Positions 6,074 to 12,658 of a stretch of DNA of 15,666 nt are shown in pieces. A model generated the notes under the pieces. The model was given only the letters and a program-made list of their open reading frames with translations. It was not told the DNA's origin and did not search any database. Location of the stretch: contig CAKTUP010000037.1 of the NCBI GenBank assembly GCA_934621705.1, positions 1 to 15,666 on the forward strand. Reading direction: 5' to 3'. The stretch is from an uncultured Petrimonas sp. (lineage in GTDB: Bacteria; Bacteroidota; Bacteroidia; Bacteroidales; Dysgonomonadaceae). The first letter of the stretch is position 1. Each line of letters opens with the position of its first letter. The position numbers were made by a program, and so were the translations under genes.

Positions 6074-6097
6074 TCGGACTGCAAAATTAATCAATTT

Positions 6098-6580
6098 ATG
6101 GAATTCGGCGACATTATTTATTTATTACTCATGCTTGCCTTCTTTGTTTTTGGAATTTTTAATGATTCCAAAAAGAAGAAAAAGAAGGTAGACACCAGCA
6201 CACCGCCCATCAATCCGGAATACGATCGAAAAATCCGCGATGTATTTCGCGAGGTTTTTCAACATCCCGAAAAACAATCCGCTCCGCCACCCGTTCCGAA
6301 AACCGCAAAGAGAAAATCACAGGCTGCAACGCCAAGCCTTGCTTCTGTCCACAGCGCCACTCACCGAGAATTTCAATCCTCGCTCGATTTGGTAACCAAT
6401 TTCGAAGGAGAGTCTTCGCTGAAAGGTTCGTTGTTCGCATCCGAACTATTCGATAAACAAAAGGAGATGAAAGTTACCGAAACATTTCATCCCATTCTGG
6501 AACAATTGAGAAGCAAAGACGGACAGGCAGAAATCCGCAAGGCAGTTATTTACAGTGAAATTTTAAACAGAAAGTACTGA
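6098..6580 (+). CDS. Hypothetical protein with one N-terminal membrane anchor
   Basis: A 160-residue protein of no named family. Residues 4-21 form one transmembrane helix (GDIIYLLLMLAFFVFGIF), followed by a lysine-rich stop-transfer (SKKKKKK at 24-30). A proline/serine-rich, probably disordered linker runs from about 35 to 90 (APPPVPKTAKRK at 62-73). A short conserved-looking C-terminal block, AEIRKAVIYSEILNRKY at 144-160, ends the protein. A tail of this kind (RKAxIxSEILNRKY) recurs in small Bacteroidetes proteins, as far as I can recall. The positive-inside rule places the tail in the cytoplasm, so it may recruit a partner to the membrane; that is inference. ATG at 6098 is favoured by promoter position. 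Confidence 0.82.
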   Translation: MEFGDIIYLLLMLAFFVFGIFNDSKKKKKKVDTSTPPINPEYDRKIRDVFREVFQHPEKQSAPPPVPKTAKRKSQAATPSLASVHSATHREFQSSLDLVTNFEGESSLKGSLFASELFDKQKEMKVTETFHPILEQLRSKDGQAEIRKAVIYSEILNRKY

Positions 6581-6581
6581 A

Positions 6582-6609
6582 ATGATGGATGATGGATGCT
6601 GGATGATGG
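6582..6609. repeat. 7-nt tandem repeat (four copies of ATGATGG)
   Basis: Units read ATGATGG, ATGATGG, ATGCTGG, ATGATGG: exactly 4 x 7 nt with one substitution, beginning 1 nt after the stop of the upstream gene. The next bases (GTTGCGG, GCTAAGA) may be decayed units. The units differ in sequence from those at 3225-3252 but have the same period and copy number. Confidence 0.75.
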
Positions 6610-6658
6610 GTTGCGGGCTAAGAAGCATTAACCGCTGCCCTGTGAAACGCCCCACGCT

Positions 6659-6679
6659 CCCCTCTCTTGTGGAGAGGGG
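6659..6679. repeat. REP-like hairpin
   Basis: CCCCTCTC (6659-6666) and GAGAGGGG (6672-6679) form a perfect 8-bp stem with a TTGTG loop, followed by TCGGGGGAGAGG. Sequences of this type (CCCCTCTCC...GGAGAGGGG with a trailing GGGG-GAGG) recur in intergenic regions of many Bacteroidetes genomes, as far as I recall. No T-run follows, so it is better called a repeat than a terminator. Confidence 0.55.
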
Positions 6680-6692
6680 TCGGGGGAGAGGT

Positions 6693-6707
6693 CTCGCACC
6701 TCGCACC
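6693..6707. repeat. Short 7-nt tandem repeat (CTCGCAC twice)
   Basis: CTCGCAC (6693-6699) and CTCGCAC (6700-6706) are identical and adjacent, and the next bases CTTG may begin a decayed third copy. It is the third 7-nt tandem repeat in the window and the second in this spacer. No promoter boxes can be seen between it and the CoA-transferase start at 6745. Confidence 0.5.
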
Positions 6708-6744
6708 TTGAAAAAACCAATATAATAAAATATTACAAGAATTT

Positions 6745-8247
6745 ATGAGTCTCACTTATGTAACAGCGAAAGAAGCTGCTGCTCTTGTCAACCACAACGA
6801 CAACGTGGGTTTCAGCGGCTTCACACACGCCGGATGCCCGAAAGTGGTTCCGGTTGAAATTGCAAAACGTGCCGAAGAAGAGCACGCCAAAGGCAATCCT
6901 TTTAAAATTGGTATGTTTACCGGCGCATCCACGGGCGATTCCATCGACGGCAGCCTGGCGCGCGCTAACGCGGTAAAATTCCGCACGCCGTATCAGACGA
7001 ACAAAGATATGCGTAACGCCATTAACGCTGTACAGCACGAACCGGTGCAGTATTTCGATATGCACTTGTCGCAAGTGGCGCAGGAAATCCGCTATGGATT
7101 TTTGGGTGGCGTGGATGTGGCCATTGTGGAAGCGTGCGAAGTTACCGATTCGGGCGAGATAGTTCCCACCAGCGGTGTTGGAATTATGCCCACCATTTGC
7201 CGATTGGCGAAAATCGTAATCGTGGAATTGAACGATAAAGTGCCTGCCAAAATGCGCGGCGTGCACGATTTGTACGAATTGCAGGATCCTCCAAAACGCC
7301 GCCAGATAAATATTTTTGAAGTACAGGGGCGTGTTGGCCTCGAATACGTGAAGGTTGACCCCGCCAAAATATACGTGGTGAGAACCAGTCAGGAGAACGA
7401 AGGCAGCGGTTTTGCGCCGGTTGACGATATTACGGCAAAAATTGGAGAAAACGTATCGGGCTTTTTCGTTTCGGAATTGAAAAAAGGAAATATACCGCCC
7501 ACTTTCCTTCCCATTCAATCGGGCGTGGGCAACATTGCCAACGCCGTTTTGGCTTCGATGGCGCAAAACAAAGACATTCCCCGTTTCGAAGTTTACACCG
7601 AAGTTATTCAGGATGCCGTACTGGATATGATGCAAAAAGGTTATATCTCCTTTGCCAGCGGCTGTTCGCTTACATTGAGCAACGAAGCCATGGAACGTTT
7701 TTACCGCGATTTGGATTTCTTTAAAAATAAACTGGTGCTTCGTCCGTCGGAAATATCCAACAACCCGGGATTGGTTCGTCGTTTGGGCGTCATCGGTATC
7801 AATACCGCCATTGAAGCCGATATTTTTGGCAACATAAATTCCACTCACGTAATGGGAAATATGATGATGAACGGTATTGGCGGTTCGGGCGATTTCACGC
7901 GAAGCGCTTACATTTCTATTTTCGTGACGCCTTCAACCGCCAAAGGCGGAAAGATCAGCGCCATTGTTCCGAAAGTGGCGCACGAAGACCACAGCGAGCA
8001 CTCGGTGAAAGTGATCGTGTCGGAATACGGCGTTGCCGATTTACGCGGAAAAGGAACGTATGCCCGCGCTGAAGAAATTATCGAGAAATGCGCGCATCCC
8101 GACTACCGTCCGTTGCTGCACGATTACCTGAGCCTGACCAAAAAAGGCCATACGCCGCAGGACTTATACGCGTGTTTCGAGTTCCACAAAGCGTTTATGG
8201 AAACCGGTGATATGATCAACGCCGACTTCTCGAAATATAAAAAGTAG
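6745..8247 (+). CDS. Acetyl-CoA hydrolase/transferase family protein, probable succinyl-CoA:acetate CoA-transferase
   Basis: A 500-residue cytoplasmic enzyme of the Cat1/AarC-type CoA-transferase family. It most likely moves CoA between succinyl-CoA and acetate (or propionyl-CoA and succinate), linking the Bacteroidetes succinate-propionate route to acetate formation. Visible features: the N-terminal GFSGFTHAGCPK block (22-33); GVGNIANAVL at 260-269; TEVIQD at 285-290, with E286 in the position of the catalytic glutamate that forms the glutamyl-CoA thioester; GNMMMNGIGGSGDF at 371-384; and SEYGVADLRG at 426-435, all family-typical. Length matches the family (about 500). Substrate preference cannot be read from sequence alone; acetyl-CoA hydrolase activity is the alternative. 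The only in-frame early start with good context is ATG at 6745. No clear promoter box is seen. Two hairpins follow the stop codon. Confidence 0.92.
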   Translation: MSLTYVTAKEAAALVNHNDNVGFSGFTHAGCPKVVPVEIAKRAEEEHAKGNPFKIGMFTGASTGDSIDGSLARANAVKFRTPYQTNKDMRNAINAVQHEPVQYFDMHLSQVAQEIRYGFLGGVDVAIVEACEVTDSGEIVPTSGVGIMPTICRLAKIVIVELNDKVPAKMRGVHDLYELQDPPKRRQINIFEVQGRVGLEYVKVDPAKIYVVRTSQENEGSGFAPVDDITAKIGENVSGFFVSELKKGNIPPTFLPIQSGVGNIANAVLASMAQNKDIPRFEVYTEVIQDAVLDMMQKGYISFASGCSLTLSNEAMERFYRDLDFFKNKLVLRPSEISNNPGLVRRLGVIGINTAIEADIFGNINSTHVMGNMMMNGIGGSGDFTRSAYISIFVTPSTAKGGKISAIVPKVAHEDHSEHSVKVIVSEYGVADLRGKGTYARAEEIIEKCAHPDYRPLLHDYLSLTKKGHTPQDLYACFEFHKAFMETGDMINADFSKYKK

Positions 8248-8249
8248 TT

Positions 8250-8283
8250 AAGCATCCGGCTGGTTCAGAACCGGCAGATGCTT
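8250..8283 (+). other. Stem-loop just after the CoA-transferase gene
   Basis: AAGCATC (8250-8256) pairs with GATGCTT (8277-8283), and inside it GCTGGTT (8259-8265) pairs with AACCGGC (8269-8275) with one G-T wobble. The result is a stem of about 14 bp with a small internal loop, 3 nt after the stop codon. There is no T-run, so it may protect the 3' end of the mRNA; termination is provided by the next hairpin. Confidence 0.5.
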
Positions 8284-8296
8284 GGGAAAATAACGG

Positions 8297-8330
8297 GACT
8301 GTCTCAAAAATAGAGGCAGTCTCTTTTTTA
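8297..8330 (+). terminator. Intrinsic terminator of the CoA-transferase gene
   Basis: GACTGTCTC (8297-8305) pairs with GAGGCAGTC (8313-8321) across an AAAAATA loop, with one G-T wobble, and is followed by TCTTTTTT. It is a good Rho-independent terminator. Confidence 0.8.
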
Positions 8331-8392
8331 TGTCATTTGTTGCATCAGAACCGTAAGAAAATTCTCCAGATACACCGAACAAAGTGTTAAAA

Positions 8393-8418
8393 TTGTATGT
8401 TATAGAATAGTATTTTTC
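8393..8418 (+). promoter_or_regulatory. Weak candidate promoter of the glsB-like gene
   Basis: TATTTTTC at 8411-8418 is one base from TAnnTTTG and 25 nt before the ATG. The only TTG upstream (8393-8395) is 15 nt away, shorter than usual. This gene family is stress-induced in other bacteria, so a different sigma factor could be used. Confidence 0.3.
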
Positions 8419-8443
8419 AATTAACTAACTAAAATTTTAAATT

Positions 8444-8695
8444 ATGGGAATTTTATCTTGGATTGTTTTAGGCTTGCTGGCAGGTTTAATTGCTAAGGCC
8501 ATTCGCCCCGGAGCCGACCCGGGCGGCTGGATCGTGACCATACTTATCGGTATCGGCGGCGGTATCCTCGGCGGTTGGATCGGTTCATTGCTGGGCTGGG
8601 GAACAGTTGACGAATTCAGTTTGCGCACATTATTGCTTGCTATTGGCGGGGCATTAATTATTCTTTGGATATATGCTTTGGTGAAAAAGAAGTGA
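8444..8695 (+). CDS. GlsB/YeaQ/YmgE family stress-response membrane protein
   Basis: An 83-residue inner-membrane protein with three transmembrane segments (about 3-21, 27-51, 60-79) and a KKK tail. Family marks are the N-terminal MGILSWIVLGLLAGLIAK, the RPGADPGGWIVTILIGIGGG turn at 21-40 and GGWIGSLLGWG at 43-53. This group was formerly called transglycosylase-associated protein (PF04226). It is repeatedly linked to general stress or biofilm states, but has no established biochemical activity. Probably monocistronic: a terminator precedes it and the next gene is convergent. Confidence 0.9.
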   Translation: MGILSWIVLGLLAGLIAKAIRPGADPGGWIVTILIGIGGGILGGWIGSLLGWGTVDEFSLRTLLLAIGGALIILWIYALVKKK

Positions 8696-8855
8696 TTGAT
8701 GGTTACATAAAATTTATGGGAGATGAAGGCTGTGGCTTCGTTTTTTTGTTGTAAAGTTGTTGAAAGTTTTAGTTCTCTCTAATAAAGGAGAGTGATATTC
8801 TGCGATTAACAAATCTAAGGTTTAATCAATTTAGAAATCGCTTCTCCCAATAAAT
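8696..8855. other. Intergenic region after the glsB-like gene
   Basis: A weak stem, GAAG...CTTC around 8725-8739, is followed by seven T residues and may end the glsB-like transcript. Further on, CTCTC (about 8775-8779) and GAGAG form a small 5-bp stem. No coding sequence can be supported. The strong palindrome at 8856-8892 follows. Confidence 0.35.
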
Positions 8856-8892
8856 AAAAACTCCCATAGTAATTTAGCTATGGGAGTTTTTT
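8856..8892. terminator. Strong bidirectional terminator
   Basis: AAAAACTCCCATAG (8856-8869) and CTATGGGAGTTTTT (8878-8891) are perfectly complementary over 14 bp with an 8-nt loop. The GC-rich inner stem is flanked by A/T tails, giving a T-run on both strands. It lies between the glsB-like gene (+) and the Spy-like gene (-), and can end transcripts from both sides. Confidence 0.88.
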
Positions 8893-8921
8893 GTAATGTT
8901 ATTTAATTCTCATAGTTTCCC

Positions 8922-9365
8922 CTAATTCCCTCTAAATTTCATCACCTCCTGTTGCATAAACTTTCGTTCAGCTTGTTGTGCGCGATAGAGTTTTTCGGGA
9001 GAGAGGATTTTTTCCAGTTTATCGGAATATTGTTTGTCCAATTCAGCTTCTTTTAGTTTTACGTCTACGTCGTTTTCAAGAAGTTGTCGATATTCTTCGT
9101 TGGACATATTCTTATTGCTCTGTTTCATTTTCTCCACTTTATTTCTGTGTTGTAAGTGAAGTTCAAGTTTTCTTTTCGACAGGTCGTTATATAGAGGAAA
9201 GTATCTATTGGCTTCTGCATCAGTTAATCCAGCTTCCTTTTTAATATATTCCATCTTCCTTTTTTCGTAATCAGCCATATTCATTTTGCGAACTTGAGCA
9301 GTTGCTGTTGAGGCAAAAACGCTGATTATAAGAGTGAAACATAAAAGTACTATATTCTTTTTCAT
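8922..9365 (-). CDS. Periplasmic Spy/CpxP-like (LTXXQ-type) protein
   Basis: A 147-residue exported protein. It has a Sec signal peptide at 1-23 (lysines, hydrophobic IVLLCFTLIISVFA, then ATA before Q24). The mature part is almost all charged alpha helix with two LTxxQ-like motifs, LTDAEANRYFPLY at 47-59 and LSPEKLYRAQQAERKF at 121-136, the spacing seen in CpxP/Spy/ZraP-type helical hairpins. It carries a HLQH motif at 70-73 and many methionines. Such proteins act as periplasmic chaperones or sensors. Here it is the last gene of a sigma/anti-sigma operon, 33 nt after the one-TM gene, which points to a sensor or feedback role like CnrX in Cupriavidus. Family assignment is moderate and the ligand is unknown. 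Confidence 0.75.
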   Translation of the reverse strand: MKKNIVLLCFTLIISVFASTATAQVRKMNMADYEKRKMEYIKKEAGLTDAEANRYFPLYNDLSKRKLELHLQHRNKVEKMKQSNKNMSNEEYRQLLENDVDVKLKEAELDKQYSDKLEKILSPEKLYRAQQAERKFMQQEVMKFRGN

Positions 9366-9398
9366 AACTTAAATGATAATATTTATTAATTTATATCT

Positions 9399-9803
9399 TT
9401 AGTTCATATTAATCTGGTTATACATATAATCGTAATAACCGTCTTTTACCAATTGTTCTTCCAGATACTGATAAAACTCTTCTTCACTTATCTGCACTTT
9501 TGACCAATAATCATCGGTAAACTGTGTGGATTGTATTGTTGCAATTTGATTCACAGAATCTTGTTGTTGATTTACTGCATTTCTTGTAAGCAATTGAATG
9601 GTAAAAAAGATACCCATAAACATCGCGGCCATATAAACCCAAGGTTTGGCTCTGTCCCACATTGAAACGGTTTTTGGTTTTACTATTTCTTTTTCGGGTA
9701 AACGATTCATTATCTCTTCGTTAAACCTGGCGAAATAATCTTCGGGCACGGTAAATGGATTTCTTTTATCTATCTCGCTTAATTTATTTATTTTTGTTTC
9801 CAT
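9399..9803 (-). CDS. Putative anti-sigma factor, one transmembrane segment
   Basis: A 134-residue protein. The cytoplasmic N-terminus (1-50) carries NPFTVPEDYFARFNEEIMNRL at 15-35, a pattern seen in Bacteroidetes proteins that follow ECF sigma genes. A single transmembrane helix at about 54-72 (PWVYMAAMFMGIFFTIQLL) leads to an acidic, tyrosine-rich periplasmic part of about 60 residues ending in EEEFYQYLEEQLVKDGYYDYMYNQ. That topology, and the position 52 nt downstream of the sigma gene, fit a membrane anti-sigma factor. No zinc-binding HxxxCxxC motif is present, so it is not a ZAS-type protein. Function is inferred from context. Confidence 0.68.
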   Translation of the reverse strand: METKINKLSEIDKRNPFTVPEDYFARFNEEIMNRLPEKEIVKPKTVSMWDRAKPWVYMAAMFMGIFFTIQLLTRNAVNQQQDSVNQIATIQSTQFTDDYWSKVQISEEEFYQYLEEQLVKDGYYDYMYNQINMN

Positions 9804-9855
9804 ACCATTTGTTTTTGCGCTGTACGTAGGATAGACTTACACACGGGTTAAAGGT

Positions 9856-10407
9856 TTAATTGGAATCTGTTAAAAATTTTTCAATCTTTTTAACGGCGTG
9901 GTGATACGATGCTTTTAGCGCACCAACCGATGTGCCGAGGATGTCCGACATTTCTTCGTATTTCATTTCGTCGAAATATTTCATCTGGAAAACCAGCCGT
10001 TGTTTTTCGGGCAAAGTTAAGATGGCTTGCTGAAGCAATTTTTGTGCCTCGTCGCCGTCAAAATATTCGTCTCCTTCCAGTGTATTTAAAAGGAAAGAGT
10101 CTTCGTCGTCGACCGAAATATTATTCTGATTCCTTTTTTTGTTGAGGAAAGTAATACTTTCATTAATGGCGATACGGTATAACCACGTGGTTAATTTTGA
10201 TTCTCCGCGAAAGTTGTCGATATTAGTCCAGGCTTTGATGAAAACATCTTGCAGAATATCGTTGGCATCATCGTGCGACAATACCATCTTTCTGATTTGC
10301 CAATATAACCTTTCGCTGTATTCCGAAACAAGTTTTGCGAAGCCCTTTCGTTGGGTTTGAGGGTCGCGCAACTCTTCTAATAATTGTTCTTCGCTATATC
10401 TTTCCAT
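9856..10407 (-). CDS. ECF-type RNA polymerase sigma factor
   Basis: A 183-residue group-4 sigma factor with only the two essential domains. Sigma region 2 spans about 23-92, including DDANDILQDVFIKAW at 46-60 (core binding) and GESKLTTWLYRIAIN at 68-82 (-10 recognition). Sigma region 4 spans about 124-178, with LPEKQRLVFQMKYFDEMKYEEM and the helix-turn-helix GTSVGALKASYHHAVKKI at 158-175. I chose the ATG at 10407 rather than the upstream in-frame TTG at 10431, since CAAAGATA (-7 box TATCTTTG on the minus strand, 10429-10436) would lie over the latter. It is followed by a putative membrane anti-sigma factor and a periplasmic helical protein, suggesting response to an envelope signal. Target promoters are unknown. 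Confidence 0.93.
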   Translation of the reverse strand: MERYSEEQLLEELRDPQTQRKGFAKLVSEYSERLYWQIRKMVLSHDDANDILQDVFIKAWTNIDNFRGESKLTTWLYRIAINESITFLNKKRNQNNISVDDEDSFLLNTLEGDEYFDGDEAQKLLQQAILTLPEKQRLVFQMKYFDEMKYEEMSDILGTSVGALKASYHHAVKKIEKFLTDSN

Positions 10408-10428
10408 AAAAGGGTTGAAGCTGAGCCG

Positions 10429-10436
10429 CAAAGATA
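10429..10436 (-). promoter_or_regulatory. Possible -7 box upstream of the ECF sigma gene
   Basis: The minus strand reads TATCTTTG, a perfect TAnnTTTG, 21 nt before the ATG at 10407 and between the TPR gene and the sigma gene. No TTTG is found at the expected distance upstream, so this may be a partial promoter, or the sigma gene may depend on read-through from the TPR gene. Confidence 0.4.
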
Positions 10437-10446
10437 ACGTTTTTTT

Positions 10447-11535
10447 TCAATTATTCCCGTTATCCTCTCCTTTTTCAAACCAATTGATGAAATTTTCGGC
10501 TTCCGTTTTATTGTTTTCCCACCATTCGAGCGATTCCGGAAAATAGGAAACGCTGATGTATCGGCAAAAGGTTTCGTAATGGTTGGAGTTGAGGATACTC
10601 TTGAAAAAGGGATAATGAAAAGTCCAGAAACTGCCGCTTTTTACGGCGCCCGTTTCTTTCTCAAGCACAGTGAGAATGGCTTTGTTCACTTCCGTGAAAG
10701 CGAGGTAAATATCCGTGTCTTTGTTTTCTGCTTTTAGAGAGTCCATAGCAGATTTTATGGCGCTATACACAAAGTTTCTGTTCAATCCTTCTTCGGTAGA
10801 TAGGGGAGGTATTTCGTATTGTGTTGTAATTTCAGGCGCGTTTCGCATCATTTGCTGCTGAATAAATGAACGTTCCACCGGTTTTTCCGAAACGGGTTTC
10901 ACGAGCATGGTCTGCAACATTTCCTCGAACGTATTTTTCGATCTTTTGCTATCGGGTTCCAACAACAGAAACATTTGAAAAGAATAAATACTTCTTACCC
11001 AAAGTCCTTTATCGCGCTGAGCATAAGCGTTTAAAAGAAAAGCTCCGCTGTATGTCTTGTCTAATTCTATGGCGCGGTTTACGTGTTCAAGTGTTTTCTC
11101 TATGTTGCCTTTTTTGTAGTAATTCAATGCCATGTTGAAACGCAACAGGTACGAATCGCCGTTCTTCGCCAGTCCTTCCTTCAACAGCGCAATAGCGTTG
11201 TCTATCTGATCCATTTCGGCCATTGCTTCACTTTTCACGGCGTAGGCGCCGACCGAAAGGTTCTTGTCGTTTGAATTAATAACCTGGGTGCTGTATTTCG
11301 ATGCATTTTTGTAATCTTTCAGTTCGAGGTACGACAAAGAAAGCTCGTATAATGCCAATGTGGATTTCGGATTTATTTTCAACGCCTGTTCAAATTTTTC
11401 GATGGCTTTTTTGTATTCTGCCGAATCGTGAAGTACAACTCCTTCTTGAATAAGGGTTTGAACGTTGTTACTCTGTCCGGCGACGTTGAAAATTATAATG
11501 AAAATTAAAAATATTATGGTGAAAATTTTCTTCAT
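10447..11535 (-). CDS. Exported tetratricopeptide-repeat protein
   Basis: A 362-residue protein. From the ATG at 11535 it starts with a clear Sec signal peptide (MKKIFTIIFLIFIIIFNVAG, cleavage near 20-21), so the upstream in-frame start at 11577 is rejected. There is no lipobox cysteine. About five TPR units fill residues 22-195, with alternating motifs such as YKKAIEKFEQALKINP (41-56) and ALYELSLSYLELKDYKNASK (61-80). The C-terminal 150 residues carry no recognised domain but contain aromatic-rich segments (GSFWTFHYPFF, SLEWWENN). TPR proteins act as scaffolds for protein contacts. It ends 39 nt upstream of the sigma gene on the same strand and may belong to the same transcription unit. Its specific role is unknown. 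Confidence 0.82.
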   Translation of the reverse strand: MKKIFTIIFLIFIIIFNVAGQSNNVQTLIQEGVVLHDSAEYKKAIEKFEQALKINPKSTLALYELSLSYLELKDYKNASKYSTQVINSNDKNLSVGAYAVKSEAMAEMDQIDNAIALLKEGLAKNGDSYLLRFNMALNYYKKGNIEKTLEHVNRAIELDKTYSGAFLLNAYAQRDKGLWVRSIYSFQMFLLLEPDSKRSKNTFEEMLQTMLVKPVSEKPVERSFIQQQMMRNAPEITTQYEIPPLSTEEGLNRNFVYSAIKSAMDSLKAENKDTDIYLAFTEVNKAILTVLEKETGAVKSGSFWTFHYPFFKSILNSNHYETFCRYISVSYFPESLEWWENNKTEAENFINWFEKGEDNGNN

Positions 11536-11680
11536 AAATAATTTTTTGCGGGATAAATGTAAGACAAAAAATGACATCCTTAAATTTTAAAATTAAAAAA
11601 GTGTTTCTTTCTAACAATCATAAACAAATTTCGCGAGTTTTTAAATATAATTTTAGAATTAATTGTATCCGATAATGTTG

Positions 11681-11688
11681 TATTTTTG
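11681..11688 (+). promoter_or_regulatory. -7 box of the prmA promoter
   Basis: TATTTTTG at 11681-11688 is a perfect TAnnTTTG, 24 nt before the prmA ATG. The TTG at 11663-11665 is 15 nt upstream, shorter than the usual spacer, so only the -7 box is claimed. It overlaps the in-frame TTG at 11686, which therefore cannot be the prmA start. Confidence 0.5.
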
Positions 11689-11712
11689 CATTTTATTAAA
11701 CACACGCAAACA

Positions 11713-12549
11713 ATGAAATACGTTGAAGTCGCTTTTAATTGCGATCCTAATACTGAAACCGTTACCGATATTTTAGCCGATCAACTATCTGATATCGAGT
11801 ACGAAAGTTTTGTGCAATCCGACTCTGGTTTGTTAGCTTATGTTCCCAAACCGAAATTTTCCGTTGAAAAAATAGATAATTTGATCCGAAACTTTTGGTT
11901 AGATGCTAAAATCAGCTATTCGTTTAAAGAGATTGAGGATAAGAACTGGAACGAAGAATGGGAAAAGCACTATTTTCAGCCCATCGTATTCGAAGATAAA
12001 TGCATTATTCACAGTTCGTTTCATCAACCCGAAGGAGAGTATGACTATCGTATTTTGATCGATCCGAAAATGGCATTCGGAACGGGGCACCATCAAACAA
12101 CGGGGTTGATTTTAAAAGAAATCCTGTCGATGGATTTACAAGACAAATCGGTGTTGGATATGGGTTGCGGAACGGCTGTGCTTGCCATTCTGGCATCAAT
12201 GCGTGGAGCACACAACCTTACGGCTATCGATATTGACGAATGGGCATACCATAACGCGCTCGAAAATATTAAACTGAATAATATTTTCAACGTAAAAGTC
12301 AAACTCGGCGGAGCCGAATTACTGGGTGAAGAAACTTATGATGTGATTTTCGCCAATATAAACCGGAATATTTTGTTGCAAGATATTCCTTTTTACGTGA
12401 AAGTTTTAAACCCGGGCGGAAAAATTATTATGAGCGGGTTTTACAAGGAAGATATTTTCGCCATTCGTGAAAAATGTGAACAGAACGGCTTAAAATACTC
12501 CAATTTCTCCGAAATGGACAATTGGGTGGCAGTTGTTTGCGGAAGGTGA
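11713..12549 (+). CDS. prmA: Ribosomal protein L11 methyltransferase PrmA
   Basis: A cytoplasmic SAM-dependent enzyme that trimethylates ribosomal protein L11. The 278 residues show the PrmA pattern. A small N-terminal L11-recognition domain (1-60, MKYVEVAFNCDP) leads to the linker and DPKMAFGTGHHQTT at 117-130 (PrmA signature). SAM motif I is VLDMGCGTAVLAIL at 147-160, the acidic ribose-binding loop is AIDIDEWAYHNALENI at 171-186, and motif IV is DVIFANINRNILL at 210-222. ATG at 11713 gives a normal N-terminus; the in-frame TTG at 11686 lies within the promoter. Transcribed away from the TPR gene. A stem of AGAAAG and CTTTCT just after the stop may terminate it, weakly. Confidence 0.93.
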   Translation: MKYVEVAFNCDPNTETVTDILADQLSDIEYESFVQSDSGLLAYVPKPKFSVEKIDNLIRNFWLDAKISYSFKEIEDKNWNEEWEKHYFQPIVFEDKCIIHSSFHQPEGEYDYRILIDPKMAFGTGHHQTTGLILKEILSMDLQDKSVLDMGCGTAVLAILASMRGAHNLTAIDIDEWAYHNALENIKLNNIFNVKVKLGGAELLGEETYDVIFANINRNILLQDIPFYVKVLNPGGKIIMSGFYKEDIFAIREKCEQNGLKYSNFSEMDNWVAVVCGR

Positions 12550-12576
12550 ACTTTTAGAAAGTATAAAGTTTTCTTT

Positions 12577-12608
12577 CTTGCTTTACCTCTAAATAAATTG
12601 TACCTTTG
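12577..12608 (+). promoter_or_regulatory. Promoter of the AspT/YidE-type transporter gene
   Basis: CTTG at 12577-12580 is 20 nt upstream of TACCTTTG at 12601-12608, a perfect TAnnTTTG box with a one-mismatch -33 element. Transcription would start near 12615, leaving a 44-nt leader. The -33 region overlaps AACTTT/AAAGTT and AGAAAG/CTTTCT inverted repeats near the end of prmA. Confidence 0.65.
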
Positions 12609-12658
12609 CACCCGATTTTATACAATCGCATTTTTGTTTAGGTTATATTCTCTTTTTT

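Noticed and set aside
5875..6084. 69-residue minus-strand open frame between miaB and the 6098 gene
   Set aside because: It covers a good plus-strand promoter, a terminator and a second promoter; the low-complexity translation is explained by those signals.
6708..6726. TTGAAA and TATAAT before the CoA-transferase gene, like an E. coli sigma-70 promoter
   Set aside because: The boxes are only 7 nt apart, far below the 16-18 nt needed, and Bacteroidetes do not use that consensus.
6733..7848. 371-residue minus-strand open frame over the CoA-transferase gene
   Set aside because: Antisense to conserved CoA-transferase motifs, His/Phe/Asn-rich, no recognisable domain.
10431..10431. Upstream TTG start for the ECF sigma gene (and likewise TTG starts at 4107, 6071 and 11686 for other genes)
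   Set aside because: Each has a better ATG a few codons downstream, and at 6071, 10431 and 11686 the TTG is part of a TAnnTTTG promoter box.
12551..12582. AACTTT/AAAGTT and AGAAAG/CTTTCT inverted repeats after prmA as a terminator
   Set aside because: Arms are only 6 bp and A/T-rich with long loops and no following T-run; mentioned only as a weak possibility.
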